64,000 bases of DNA from Rhodamnia argentea (taxonomy: Eukaryota > Streptophyta > Magnoliopsida > Myrtales > Myrtaceae). This document shows, one piece after another, positions 23,717 through 35,808 of this stretch. The first letter of the stretch is position 1, and each line of letters starts with the position of its first letter. Below the pieces are notes generated by a model that saw nothing but the letters and a program-made list of their open reading frames with translations, was not told the DNA's origin and searched no databases. The position numbers and the translations under genes are program-made. The stretch covers positions 18,689,095-18,753,094 of the forward strand of contig NC_063160.1 of assembly GCF_020921035.1 (NCBI RefSeq), given 5' to 3'.

Positions 23717-26601
23717 ATGGACGTGGCAAGAGAGGAAGCAATCAGTTTTAGGGATGCAGAAGAAATGGATCAAGAAACCTCCGAAGATACTCCTCTTAGA
23801 GAAACCACCCGCCTCTATAGAACCCACTTTCCAGGGGCCGTGAGGCAAAGGGCCTATATATTTGATGGGCAAGGGAGGTTTTATCATAAGGAGTGGGATC
23901 TAGCTGAAGGAAGTGGCAATGAATTTTGCTGGTACCATGTGGAACTCCCAAAAGGAAACCAGAAGCTGTCGCAATCCGCCCAGTATCTCATTGATGTTCT
24001 TTGCCCGCCTTTGAAGCTGCAAGACATTCTCTCACTAGTGAGTAATGGACCATTTTGCGGACACGTTGATGGGGCGCTTGTTTTTAGGATTAACTCACCT
24101 GGTCCACCATCTAGCAACTACACGTTCAGAATTGCTGCTAGGGTTACGGAGAACTCGGTTATTACTGTGTCTCTAGGTCGCGTGCCCCGTTTGGGGTTCT
24201 CGACGATGGGTGAATCTCTTCTCTCGGAAATTCCTAGCATAGAAAATCCCTCTTACACCAGAGATGAGCAGAAGGAAGGGAGTATTGTAATAAAGGAGCA
24301 TGTCCTCGAGTTCTTGTTAACGATGAATCACTCTGAGGAGGCTGATAACCCAGTGCCAAAATCCGTCTCGAATCTTGTTGTTCACATTCTGGATACACAT
24401 GTGGATCACTTGCAAGATGTTGCTACCAAACTTGAGATAGACTTGGACTCAGTGGAGCTCGAATTGGATAAAGGTGAGTTATGCTTAGAGAATAAAGTTT
24501 TGGTTGGTGATTCATCTCTCTGGAATACAAGCTGCTTTCCTGATTGCATTCAGGGTTCATTCTCTTTCTTCCTACATTAAAATCTAGGCTCGATATACAT
24601 TATGCCAGATGCTAGATGGCATTGGTTGTGTCATGTGCTTCCATAGGTTCCCAATTGTCTTGAATCCTTAACTCATATAGCTTTGACAGATATCTCATGG
24701 CGGTATGCAGTATAGATCTGATAGCCATGAGATATTGCAGTGAAACATATCTCAGTCCTTGTGAGTACTAGGGGACATTTGAGACATTTTTGTAACATGG
24801 ACTTAGAAAGGGCTGCAAAAATGTGAATTAGCAGATGCATTCATAAAGTTAATGCTTGCAGTTTGATGGGTGCTTTCTCCAGCTGAATGCCTCAAGTTGT
24901 TTAATAACTTCAGTTTTATCTTAGTGAAATCTAGTTGACAGATATGACTATTAATATATTTGAATCATCTTCTCACATCTTTGTTGATCAGTAAAATCTC
25001 TTTACTTAGTTCATTCAATTTTGTGGGGCTGTGATCAAAATTTATGTGCTTAGTTCTGTCTGTACAAACCACATTCTTTACCAAAGTTTTGAGATGTGAT
25101 GCTCTGTTCAAAAAATTCTCACATTTGAAGTAACTTCTATTATCTGCGATAGCTCACTTCTAGAACTGCATATAAAAGCTAACATCTTTTTCTATCATGG
25201 AAACCTTATGCAATGGATAATTAATGAATGCAACATCTCAACAGCATGGAATGATCTATAATTGTTTTGAGGGTTAAAGTTCGAGTTGCTGTGGTGGAAT
25301 TGCCAAGAAAGCTAGAGCAAGGTAGATGCGTGCCTCTACTCCTAGTTCGTCTCCAAGTTTTCCATTTGGTCATGGACATCTTGATGTTGAGAGAAGAAAT
25401 AATTGCGAACCTTCTTTCCAGATGCTCTCTTTAGATGATTTGCTACTGTAATTTCAGTTCTGGCCCTAGTTTGTACGGTACATAATTTGAATCTTCCACT
25501 TAATTAAGAGACAGCATTCTACTTAACTTGTTCACAGGTGGTTCTGCTTTGAAGAAACAAATGTTGGATAATAGGAGATTTCCCAAAATGCATCTGAATT
25601 TGCAGCGGCTCTTGCAGGTACTCCCGTCTTCCTTTCAGATGTACGTCTTAACATCACGAAACCAGACAGAATTTCTATGTGAACTGGTGTTGCTGGAAGT
25701 GGAAGGCCATTATCTAGTCTTTCCATGGAGCCGAGCCAATGCTTTGTCATCATTTTTCACAAGTAGCTATGAAAATAGGATAGGGAAGGGCTCTGTGGAA
25801 ATGAATATTAGGAAAGGTTACTGAAAGTCCAAAGACAAACTTAAACGTAATCATACATCATATAGGGTCATTTAATACGTAACCTGACAGTCTTTTGGCT
25901 GGTGAGGACAATATCATTCAGTTTTTTCTGATGCGAATACATGAATTTGCCCAGGTGATCGCCCATGGTGAGCAGGTATTCCCCCGTGTGAAAGAAAAAT
26001 GTTCTTCGAAACTGTGGTTTGCCAGCGAAGATATCAGCTCTCTCGAAGAATTAATTGGACGTTTGAGAAGACTAAAGGAGAACGTGGGATTCATAGCAAA
26101 CCGGGTTACAGCTATCCAAGCTGGTCTAGATAGCTGGCAGTCTGAGCAGATAAACAGGAAACTATATTACCTATCATTCCTTTCCATAATATTTCTTCCG
26201 CTATCAATCATCACCGGAGGTAAAAGCTCTAAACGAGGATTCTTGCGAGTAGTTTGCTTTCATCATCTGAAATACTTGGATCATCAACCTTAAGGAGGAG
26301 ATTCTCACATTTTCTTTTTGCCCCTTTTTTTCTTGTCACAGTTTTTGGCATGAATGTGGGCGGAGTTCCATGGACGGAGCAAAAGGACCCGGCGTTAAAG
26401 GACGGGTTCCGCAATGTGATGTTGCTTTGTGTGGGATTGCTATTTCTTGCGCTTCTCTGCTTCGTTTTCCCAGCTTTGTATAAACGCTTGGCCGAATGGC
26501 ACAGGAAGAGGGTCATTCAGAGAAGTTGGTCTCTCAACAGGAAGTCGTTTCTCAAGAGAACCCGCGGGCATGACGAAAGAGGAGGTTATTTGAGAATATG
26601 A
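23717..26601 (+). CDS. CorA-like magnesium transporter family protein
   Basis: This is a complete 453-aa membrane protein. Exons: 23717-24473, 25538-25617, 25955-26219, 26342-26601; all junctions are GT-AG and the frame is continuous. The large N-terminal part (residues 1-345) is soluble, as in CorA channels. The last third has two membrane segments (about 348-367 and 389-412). The CorA signature GMN (370-372) sits right after the first segment, inside VFGMNVGG. The C-terminal tail is basic. It resembles the plant CorA-like group distinct from the MRS2/MGT proteins. Mg2+ transport is inferred from family only. The first in-frame ATG at 23717 was chosen, following a stretch that looks like a leader. 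Intron 1 (1064 bp) could hide a small exon, but none is needed for the frame. Confidence 0.88.
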
Positions 26602-28109
26602 AATGAAGTGCGAGTGGCGCTGCTATATTTTGGGGCGGTAAATATCCTCTATACTTGGCAAAATCTTTCCCTCTTTTCGTTCCTAATTACCGGTTATCAT
26701 GATTTTCCATTCTATCATTTCTCTCATCAGTTTTCTTGGATGGGGTCTCGAACATTGTGCAAACAACACAGACGATTGCGCTTTAGTCGCTCCTCAGTTG
26801 CTCTCTACACCCTTTTAGTGAAGCTGCAGGTCTATTGAACCATTCCTTCAATTGAGTTTCCCTCTTTTCTTGTAGGGGATACTTGACCTACTGGTTGTAT
26901 TCTTGTTGACAGATTGTATAGTGTGTCTCCTTTGCCACAAATATACATCAATTTTTTAATTAAGGAAATCGAGTTGTATTGCCGGGCCATTGAAGAAGAA
27001 AAACGAGCTGTATCAGCTGTCACGCCTGACGCCAGATACTCTTCAACCGGGCAAAGTTGTTGCTTTTGATAATTCGAAATTCGGATTGCCCTGAAGACGA
27101 GAACAGGAGGATCGGGTTCCAAGAGAAACTTTGCTTGCTCATTGCATAGTTCCAAGCTAAGTTGGCCAACTTTGCGGAAGTTGTCTTTCTTGTACAGATT
27201 TAAACTAACCTGTTTCTTGTCTAATTTCTCAATCATCATGACCCTGCTGAGTATGTGTAGGAGTGAAAGCTTTGCATTCATCCCCTGTAAGCATGGTTAT
27301 AAGATCCTGTTTCACTCAAAAAGGGAATTTCGCCCAAAGAGTTGATTTTGGTTTTGCTTATGAAGTGGATTCTTTCTTAATTGGAGACAGGAGTGTTAAA
27401 GTGAAGCTCTCATAGTAGAAAGTACCAGAAATGGTAAATGTGCGTGGAAGATGAAAAGACACATAGCTAATACATTAGATGGTATCCTGGCTTGTTTTCT
27501 TTTTGTGTTTGCAAGGTATTCAATGCAGGCTTTCACGGGTTTAGGGTTTTTTAGAGCACCGAGTTTAGCAAAATCGACTTGACGGGTACAGCTCGGTGTT
27601 TTCGGTCAAGGAATTTGGGGTTCGTTTTGTAAGGCGGATTCTCATGCTCGTCGATATCAACGAAACCTCTTGTGATTGCAAACGCTAATTACAATCACTC
27701 TTAAGTATGCAGCACTCTAGTTATGGTTACATTCTGATTGCACATTTCTTGAGATTGCAGGCTTATTAGTCGGGTATTGATCTTATCCATAAGCGGTTAC
27801 AACTTCTAGAGCGGTTGAGGTACTTAGCCGTCGGTTCGTGTTGATACTTCCATTTGACATCTTCATTCTCCTTCCTTTTGTGCAATTCTTATCCAATTTC
27901 GGGGTAATTGGTCACCCGTAAGCTTTGTCGCCGATCGCCCTTTGTGGATAATTATGCCATTAAGTTGTGGTGTTTCTCGCGTCCCTTGAGTCATTACTCA
28001 TTATATTTAATCGAGCTCTCTCGATTGACTGATCAAATCTCAACATATCTATCGATTAGGAGGTGTTGGATCCTTTTTTTTGTGTAGACGGATCCATTTA
28101 CAGACATCT
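26602..28109. other. Intergenic region after the CorA-like gene
   Basis: The first few hundred bases are probably 3' UTR of the CorA-like gene. The rest, to about 28080, has mixed composition and several short ORFs that resemble nothing I know. No repeat ends recognised. Confidence 0.4.
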
Positions 28110-28455
28110 TCCTAAAGAGCCGGGGGGAAATTATCAAAAAAGTCATAAACCTATTGTAATTGTGCTAATTCGGTCATCAATTTTTGTTTGGCCAATTTTT
28201 TTTTATCCGCCAATTGAATGCTAATTTTTTTTGTATTTATGCCAATTTAGTTCGTTTGGCAGTTCATTATTGACATGGACAATTTTTTATGATATTTTAA
28301 TATTTTTCAATATTTTTTTATTTCTTTTGTCTTTTTTATTTTTCCTTTCTTTCTCTTTCTTTTTTTTTCCCCCTTTCCACTGGCCGGCGAATTGTGGTTA
28401 GCGAGCATCGCCGGAGCTCGCCGGCCACTAGGCGAGGGCAGCATCGCCGGGGCTT
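28110..28455. mobile_element. Truncated AT-rich element with GC-rich core
   Basis: It starts with TCAAAAAAGTCATAAACCTATTG, nearly the same text as the ends of the MITE in OPT-A intron 1. It goes through TGGCAGTTCATTATTGACATGGAC and ends in a GC-rich core (28380-28455) with CTGGCCGGCGA and GCTCGCCGGCCAC. Only one arm is present. Confidence 0.6.
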
Positions 28456-28467
28456 CATCTTTTTTTT

Positions 28468-28605
28468 ATGGAACGTGATTTTCTATTGAGGAAAAGCTTT
28501 AGGAAATTTTTTGAACTGGTGACATTGGAAATTCCTGTTCCATCTTTTTTTCTGTTCCGAGGTTCCGTTGAAGTTGGTTGCATCTTGTGTAATTGTTATA
28601 TTATT
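28468..28605 (+). pseudogene. Relic of a duplicated HSP70 3' flank
   Basis: This matches the 3' UTR of the HSP70 gene downstream in order. GTGATTTTCTATTGAGG (compare 32651) is followed by AGGAAATTTT, then ACTGGTGACATTGGAAAT (compare 32711-32728). GAAGTTGGTTGCATCTTGTGT then matches 33089-33109. No coding exon is left. It indicates that a second HSP70 copy, or part of one, once lay just upstream. Confidence 0.65.
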
Positions 28606-28873
28606 TTTGGGCCTGTGTGGCCCGGAATATTTAACGAAACAGAAAGAGTAGGCTGACTTGTTGGCCAAGACAGGGGAGCCGATTTTCGCCACTTTGACCA
28701 GCCGAAAACGACACCCCCGCGCCGTCGTCGTCCAATCCGGATTTAATCAGGTACCGCCCTTCGCATGGACGCGTCAGTCCGAGAATCGATCAGCGCCGTC
28801 GGATGCGCATACTCCGATCGGTCGGATGAACGGTAATGCGCGAATGAGCGTGCGCGTCCACGATGAGTCGTCT

Positions 28874-28883
28874 AGAACCTTCC
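28874..28883 (+). promoter_or_regulatory. Candidate heat-shock element of mtHSP70
   Basis: AGAACCTTCC fits the inverted nGAAnnTTCn heat-shock factor core, 157-166 bp before the ATG. A TATA-like AATAAAAAGG at 28921-28930 follows. It is a minimal element, so heat inducibility is only suggested. Confidence 0.4.
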
Positions 28884-28950
28884 GCTCGACCACCGCTTCT
28901 TTGGCCTGTCGGGCCACGTGAATAAAAAGGGGCCAATCCTCCTCTTTCAT

Positions 28951-28967
28951 TAAACCCTAAACCCTAG
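28951..28967 (+). promoter_or_regulatory. Double telo-box in mtHSP70 leader
   Basis: TAAACCCTAAACCCTAG contains two overlapping AAACCCTA telo-boxes, typical of plant genes expressed in growing tissue. It lies 70-90 bp before the start codon. Confidence 0.55.
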
Positions 28968-29039
28968 CGAGCCAGCTCCGCCCACGAAGCGCCCTCCATT
29001 TCTCCGTCTTTTGGCTTCTTGAGAGAGAGGGAGAGAGAG

Positions 29040-32000
29040 ATGGCCACCGCGGCTCTTCTTCGCTCCGTACGGCGGCGAGATGTCGCTTCCGCTTCTTTCT
29101 CTGCCTACAGATCGGTATGTCGCTGCTCTTCTTCGCTTCATTACCTCGGCTCTTTTTTTTTCCATTTCGTGCCTTGACTTCGATTTCCGGTGGGGGACTT
29201 GTTGAGTTGAGATCGAAAGCGTTTTGCTTTTCTGCTTGTTTTTCTCAATGTTAATGTGGATAATCATCTCGAGGCTTTCTGGAAATGGATTTTCGTTTCT
29301 TCGTTTGCTTTTCTTTTTTCGTTGTTACCTCTTTTTAAGCGTGATTCTTAATCGGTCAAGTTAGCTTGAGCGGTCTGGGGACGGTTCTTCGATTTTGCTG
29401 TAGTTATATCTCTGCGTCAGCTCGTTTTTTACTTTTCTGTTGTCCTGATGGAGATGCATGGAGATTTTCGTGGGATGATCTTTGCTAATGGCCTTTGAAT
29501 CCGTGAACTTGATAACATTTTGAGTAAACGATGATTATATCATGCTTATGATTGCATTAGTAAATCCTTATGCGCCTGCATACCAGCAAACGGATGATAT
29601 TAAGGGAGTTTTCAGCTAATATCCGCTCTTCATGAGAGTTGGATTAAGCATTTCATTTCTCGTGATTCATTATATCCCGCCGTTTTTGGACTGAAGGAAC
29701 TCAAGCGTGCGTTTGTTTAAAATTAGTGTTTTATATTTGTCAGTTGGTCAAATTGTTTGTCTCGAGTTAGTCTGAGCAAATGAATAGTTTTCATTTCCTC
29801 ATCTTAGATTGCCTCATCTTAGATTGATTAGAAATCATTGAATGGTACGGGCTTCCAATTATCACGAATTTTGATGCATTTAGCTACAGTAATATTATTG
29901 GACTAGAATCTGGACAGTTCTTTCGTTATTAAACACATTCCACCGTGCATGGGGTTTTGACTCCTAGTCGTACTCCAGTGATCTTCCATGCAAATCATGA
30001 ACAGAAAGAGTGGAATATGCATTTGTTCCTTGTAGCAAGCTCTTTCTACCTGGTGTCTTGGGTGGTCCTGGTCTGCTGGCACAGTTTATCTTACATGAGC
30101 ATGACTTTGTGATTCTTGAACGATTATTACGATAATCACTCATGGCATCTCTTTTGCCAGCTGACTGGCCATGCTAAATCATCATGGACTGGCTGCCATA
30201 CGGGTCAGAATTGGGCAAGTTTGTGCAGAGCATTCAGGTGCAGATACGTTGCTTTTTGACATTTGAGCTGTGAAGCAAGTAAGAATTTAACTCATCCTCT
30301 CTTTTTTTTGCCTATCGTACAGCTCAAAGTCAGCAGGGACCGATGTCATTGGTATTGACTTGGGTACAACCAACTCATGTGTTGCAGTCATGGAGGGAAA
30401 GGTAAGAGCCGAAAATACTAAGGATGAGAATTTGTTTGCCCTGTAGAAATTATGTTCTTTCTTCGATTTTGGATATCTTTTTTGAATGTTCAGATTATTA
30501 GAATTGTTCCTCTCTCCTACAGAATCCCAAGGTGATTGAAAATGCTGAAGGTGCAAGGACTACACCGTCAGTAGTTGCTTTCAACCAGAAAGGCGAGTTA
30601 CTTGTAGGAACTCCGGCCAAACGTCAAGCTGTCACCAATCCAGCAAACACCGTTTTTGGTACAAAAAGGTTGATTGGACGGCGTTTTGATGATGCCCAGA
30701 CCCAGAAAGAAATGAAGATGGTTCCCTTCAAGATAGTGAAAGCTCCAAATGGAGATGCATGGGTTGAAGCAAATGGACAACAGTATTCCCCAAGTCAGAT
30801 TGGTGCATTTGTTCTAACAAAGATGAAAGAAACAGCTGAGGCTTACTTGGGGAAGACAGTATCAAAAGCTGTGATTACAGTTCCAGCTTACTTCAACGAT
30901 GCCCAGAGACAGGCAACCAAAGATGCTGGCAGAATTGCAGGTCTTGATGTGCAGAGAATTATTAATGAACCAACTGCTGCTGCACTTTCTTATGGAATGA
31001 ACAACAAGGAGGGGCTTATAGCTGTTTTCGATCTTGGGGGTGGAACCTTTGATGTTTCCATTTTGGAGATATCGAATGGAGTTTTTGAGGTAAGTGGGGT
31101 TTTGACTTGGTTTATACTTCATTTGCCTTTACAAGCCAGGGGATTGTGGTGAAATGGTCATGCTTTTTTGTAGGTGAAAGCTACAAATGGTGACACATTC
31201 TTGGGTGGAGAAGATTTTGATAATGCATTGCTGGACTTCTTGGTTAGCGAGTTCAAGAGAACTGAAGGAATAGATCTTGCCAAGGATAGACTAGCCTTGC
31301 AAAGGCTCCGGGAGGCTGCCGAGAAAGCTAAAATTGAGCTTTCGTCAACGTCTCAGACTGAAATTAACTTGCCGTTTATCACAGCTGATGCTTCTGGTGC
31401 TAAGCATTTGAATATTACTCTCACTAGATCAAAGTTTGAGACTTTGGTGAACCACCTGATTGAAAGAACTAGGAACCCGTGTAAAAATTGTTTGAAGGAT
31501 GCTGGCATATCCACCAAAGAGGTTGACGAAGTTCTTCTTGTTGGTGGAATGACTCGTGTTCCCAAAGTGCAAGAGATTGTTTCTGCAATTTTTGGAAAGA
31601 GTCCAAGCAAAGGAGTCAATCCTGATGAAGCTGTTGCATTAGGAGCAGCAATCCAAGGCGGTATTCTTCGGGGTGATGTTAAAGAGTTGCTTCTTCTAGA
31701 TGTTACTCCCTTGTCACTTGGTATTGAGACGTTGGGTGGTATATTCACAAGGCTCATAAACCGGAATACAACTATCCCTACCAAAAAGAGTCAGGTGAGA
31801 TTTCAAAGACTCAAATGTTATACGCACATTGTCCAGTGTCTTGAGTTGCAATATTCTCTCTTTTGGGCAGTTTGAGATACAGAATGCTTGATGTTTGGTT
31901 TTTACTATTAAGGGCTCCGATTGACATTTTCTATTCTTCAAATAATTGTTGATTGGAGTTTTGTCTTTTTGTTCACGCAGGTGTTCTCCACGGCAGCAGA

Positions 32001-32610
32001 CAACCAGACACAAGTTGGTATCAAGGTTCTTCAAGGCGAACGCGAAATGGCAACGGACAACAAGCTACTTGGGGAATTTGAGCTCATGGGTATTCCGCCT
32101 GCTCCTAGAGGCATGCCTCAGATTGAAGTCACATTTGATATCGATGCCAATGGTATCGTGACTGTTTCTGCCAAAGACAAAACCACTGGGAAGGAACAAC
32201 AGATCACTATCCGTTCATCGGGTGGCCTGTCAGAAGATGAGATCGATAAGATGGTTAGGGACGCAGAGCTGTATTCTCAGCGTGATCAGGAGAGGAAAGC
32301 TCTGATAGACATCAGGAACAGTGCAGATACTACCATCTACAGCATAGAGAAGAGCTTGGGTGAGTATAGGGAGAAAATCCCTGCTGAGGTTGCACAGGAG
32401 GTTGAGGATGCAGTTGCAGATTTGAAGAAAGCCATTGGAGGCGATAACGTCGACGAAATCAGGTCGAAGCTTGATGCTGCCAACAAGGCTGTCTCTAAGA
32501 TTGGACAGCACATGACCGGTGGTGGTTCAGATGGTGGATCAGCAGCCGGAGGTTCTCAGGGTGGTGAGCAGGCTCCTCCTGAGGCCGAATACGAGGAGGT
32601 GAAGAAGTGA
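29040..32610 (+). CDS. mtHSC70: Mitochondrial heat shock 70 kDa protein
   Basis: This is a complete 682-aa mitochondrial HSP70, the same length as Arabidopsis mtHSC70-1. Exons: 29040-29114, 30161-30237, 30323-30401, 30523-31089, 31174-31794, 31981-32610. Residues 1-50 are basic and hydroxylated without acidic clusters, as in a mitochondrial presequence. HSP70 signatures are IDLGTTNS (62-69), [12 protein letters not shown] (from 245) and [13 protein letters not shown] in exon 5. The linker [14 protein letters not shown] precedes the substrate-binding domain, and the tail is GGS-rich and ends EEVKK. It would drive matrix import and protein folding with DnaJ and GrpE partners. No damage is seen. 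A heat-shock-element-like site and telo-boxes precede it, and a relic of a second HSP70 3' flank lies 430 bp upstream. Confidence 0.96.
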
Positions 32611-33930
32611 AATCTCTTTCTAGACTTAATTTCCTTCTCTTTTCAAGAAAGTGATTTTCTGTTGAGGTATTGTATCTAAATGTTGGAGGAAAGCTTAGGA
32701 AATTTTGGACTGGTGACATTGGAAATAACCGCCACATCCAAACTTCATTGTTATGCAGAAAGTGAAAGTCATTCAATTCTTGTTCCATGTTGTCTTAGGA
32801 AACTCTTTTTTGCGTGTGTAGAGGAGAGGGTTTCGGTGGGTTGACCCTTTGATATGTTGAAGCTACTGAGCAAACTTTCGATGTCTAGGCTTCTTGGTCC
32901 ATCTTTTTTAGTTCCTGAGGATGGTGGGGTGAAAGATGAATTTTGTTCGTCACTGGCTATTCAATTCTGTTATTTGGATGGGTTGTGTGGGATCTTAATC
33001 CAGTTAATAGTGCCTATTTTCGCAGCAGTTTATTATGGCCATCTGGATGCCCTTCTGTACATACAGTAAGGATAACTAGTTCTGTCGAAGTTGGTTGCAT
33101 CTCGTGTATTGCCTAGGATTGGATTTGTCTTTTTCCTTACTAGGACGGTGAATTTCCCTGATAAAGTTACCCTTAAAATCAAAGTACACTAATCGTCTAC
33201 AAGACAGACCACTCTTCCCTCTCTCTCCCACTCCCAGCCAATGGAGAGCCCTAGAAAAGATCGAGAGAGGGATAAGAGGTGGGGGCTTGCCACTAGCGGA
33301 CTGCTACCGTGGCGGGTCGTGCCGGCGGACATGGGGTTTGGCGGCTCGATTCAGGTCGTGCGTGGCGAAGTCGCACGTCAGGTTGTGTTACCATCTTCAA
33401 CAGGATTGGGGAAGGGGAAAACTGGGAAGAGGGAAAATAGAGAAGAAAGGGAGAGAGAAAACGAAATGAGAACAATCAAAACGGGTTGTCTATTTGGTCA
33501 GCGTCTCATCGGCTCATGTGTCCAAATCTAAATTTGCCTCAATTCAGATTCTCAGGGCATATTAAAGGAAGTAGTTCTCTCATTTTTTGGCAGGCAAGAA
33601 GTTGGAAATTAATCTGATTATTCACGATCGTTGATAAAGGGTTTAAAAGAATTAACATTGGCCATAATAACTTTATGCTATTTGCTTTATGAAGATGACC
33701 GGTACAGATTTAGATTCATGCCACATATATATCAATTCACTTATTTGAATCGACTCATACGCTTCTTTTGACTTATCACGAGCTTTTTTTTCAATTAAGT
33801 GTCATTAAGTTTCAATCTTTTATATGATTCAATCTCCAAGTATCCAGCTCTAATTTAATTTATACATGAAAAATTCAATATTCTAGTATACCAGCAAAAT
33901 ATGTGCAAGCATACAATCCATGACAGATAA
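32611..33930. other. mtHSP70 3' UTR and intergenic DNA
   Basis: The 3' UTR probably reaches about 33100, because the upstream relic copies sequence out to 33109. A GA/GC-rich stretch at 33220-33500 has an open frame (96 codons, plus strand) with no recognised similarity and simple-sequence bias. I do not call it a gene. Confidence 0.4.
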
Positions 33931-35388
33931 TGCTTTGTTTAGCAGTGATTCTGTTTCCAAAAAATGATTCTGATCAAAATCACTTTTTTTTATTCTATTC
34001 CTTAGATGATTTTTTTGAGAATCGAACGCATTTAGTAACTTGTTTAAAATTTTTGTTCCTATAACATAAACGCGCTTGGTAGCTGTACAAAATTTCCGTT
34101 TCCAATTTTTTATTTAAATCAAATAATTATATAATCACATTTGATGGCAAAGAATAGGGAAAATAATCAAATAGTGATTATGGAGCAAAAAAAAAAAGAA
34201 AAGAAAAAGCAACAAAATTTGAAAATAATCAAATAGTGATTATGGAGCAAAAAAAAAAAAGAAAAAGCAACAAAATTTTCGTTCTCAATTCGTTTGTCGA
34301 TTTGTCATGAGTATGTAGATGTTTGTATTGTTTGAAAAGTAATTCGCATTACATTTACAGAATTTGTCAAAATCATTTGTTTGTTATTATTTCTTGTGAC
34401 TTTTAGATTGATTACCAAAAAAAAAAAAAAATGAAAGAAAAGCTCCTTATTGTGCAACCGCCTATAGTTTTGCACTTTTGTAATTACACATCGTACAAGC
34501 TTACAAGACCCGCAACTCAACTATATTGATTTTTTTTCACCCAACTTGACAATTTTTTTTGTGTGGCTCGAAAAATGGAGAAAAAATGGAGATTTAGTTC
34601 GCGACGTGAAGTGTTGGGTCTAGTCTTTAATAAAAAAAACATAAAAGTTGAAAAAACATAATAGGAATAAAAAATACAAACTTAATTAGAATAAAAAATA
34701 AAATAGCTAAAAAATCGAAAAAAAACATGCGTATTAGAGGTCCCTTAATATAAAAAAATAAATTAGATTTAAAATTTTTCTAAAAACTAAAATTTTTAAA
34801 TATAAATATACATTTAAATTTAAATTGAATTTAAAAATAGGCTTAAAATTTTACAAAAAAATTAATTAAAAAAAAGGGGGAGGGGAAGAATCCGGTGATG
34901 AGAATTTTTTTTCAAAATTTTAGTTTTTTTCAATCTTAATTTTTTAATTATTAAATTAAAAATCTAAATATTTTTTATTTCCCCAATTTCTTAAATTTTT
35001 AAATTTTTTATTAAATTTACCTTAAATAAAATTTTTAATTTAAAAAAATTATTTTTTGGCAATTTTTAAAATTGAATTTTAATTTATTTTAATTTATGTA
35101 AAGTTGAAAATCCACGTGGATTTTTTTTATTTAAATAATACCATTTTATATTAAAAACTTAATTATAAGTATGAGGAATAAGTCATAAGTATATCGTGTA
35201 AAAAAGTGATCCCCAAAAGTGTTCCAAAACACCGGAATCATCTTTTTTTTTTGCTTCTGAAAAGTGGTCCAAAAGTGTTCCTGAGACCAGAATCAAAATC
35301 ATTTTTTTTTCATTACCAAACATGTTTCTGATCCTTTTTTGTTTCTGGGAACAGAAATAGAAGATCAAAATCACTACCAAACAGAGCC
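33931..35388. mobile_element. PIF/Harbinger-like element, 3-bp TAA target duplication
   Basis: Left end TGCTTTGTTTAGCAGTGATT and the inverse of the right end (GGCTCTGTTTGGTAGTGATT) form an imperfect TIR. TAA flanks both sides (33928-33930, 35389-35391). The interior is very AT-rich, with a direct duplication of about 60 bp at 34158-34280. No transposase ORF. Confidence 0.65.
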
Positions 35389-35583
35389 TAAATCTCATCA
35401 AGCAGTCGAGAAGACATCGTCTGTGTTTTTTTTTGGGTCGAAAAGACATCATCTGTTTGAATTTCATGAGAAAGTGTCAAATCCTGGCATGGCGTAGAAT
35501 TGTCGGATGGACTGGACCGCTCCGAATAACCGGCCGGCTTTTCAGAAATTAAGTCCTGCCGGCCAGCCCGATCCAAAAAGTCA

Positions 35584-35686
35584 TGGGCCGTGGCGGACCC
35601 GAGATTTGTTCGGACTCAATGATCCACTCACATGGCCCCTCCAAGAAATTTGCAGCCTCTTCAAATTCTATGTCCCTAAAACCCTA
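35584..35686 (+). promoter_or_regulatory. Site II (TGGGCC) plus telo-box before the polymerase V gene
   Basis: TGGGCC at 35584-35589 is followed by AAACCCTAA at 35678-35686, 125-225 bp before the ATG. This pair is a known signature of plant ribosomal-protein and ribosome-biogenesis promoters, and it suits a nucleolar product. Confidence 0.5.
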
Positions 35687-35808
35687 ATTCAAACTCTCAA
35701 GAACCCTGCAACACCGACAGGAATCTTTTTTCCGGTGAAGAACGTCCCGCATTTGGAACATTGATTTCTGCCCTAGCTTGCTTCTTTTTCGCAGATTGTC
35801 AATCTCCG

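Noticed and set aside
33241..33531. 96-codon plus-strand ORF after the HSP70 gene
   Set aside because: Simple-sequence bias (RE/GK-rich), no recognised domain and no splice or promoter support; probably chance or repeat remnant.
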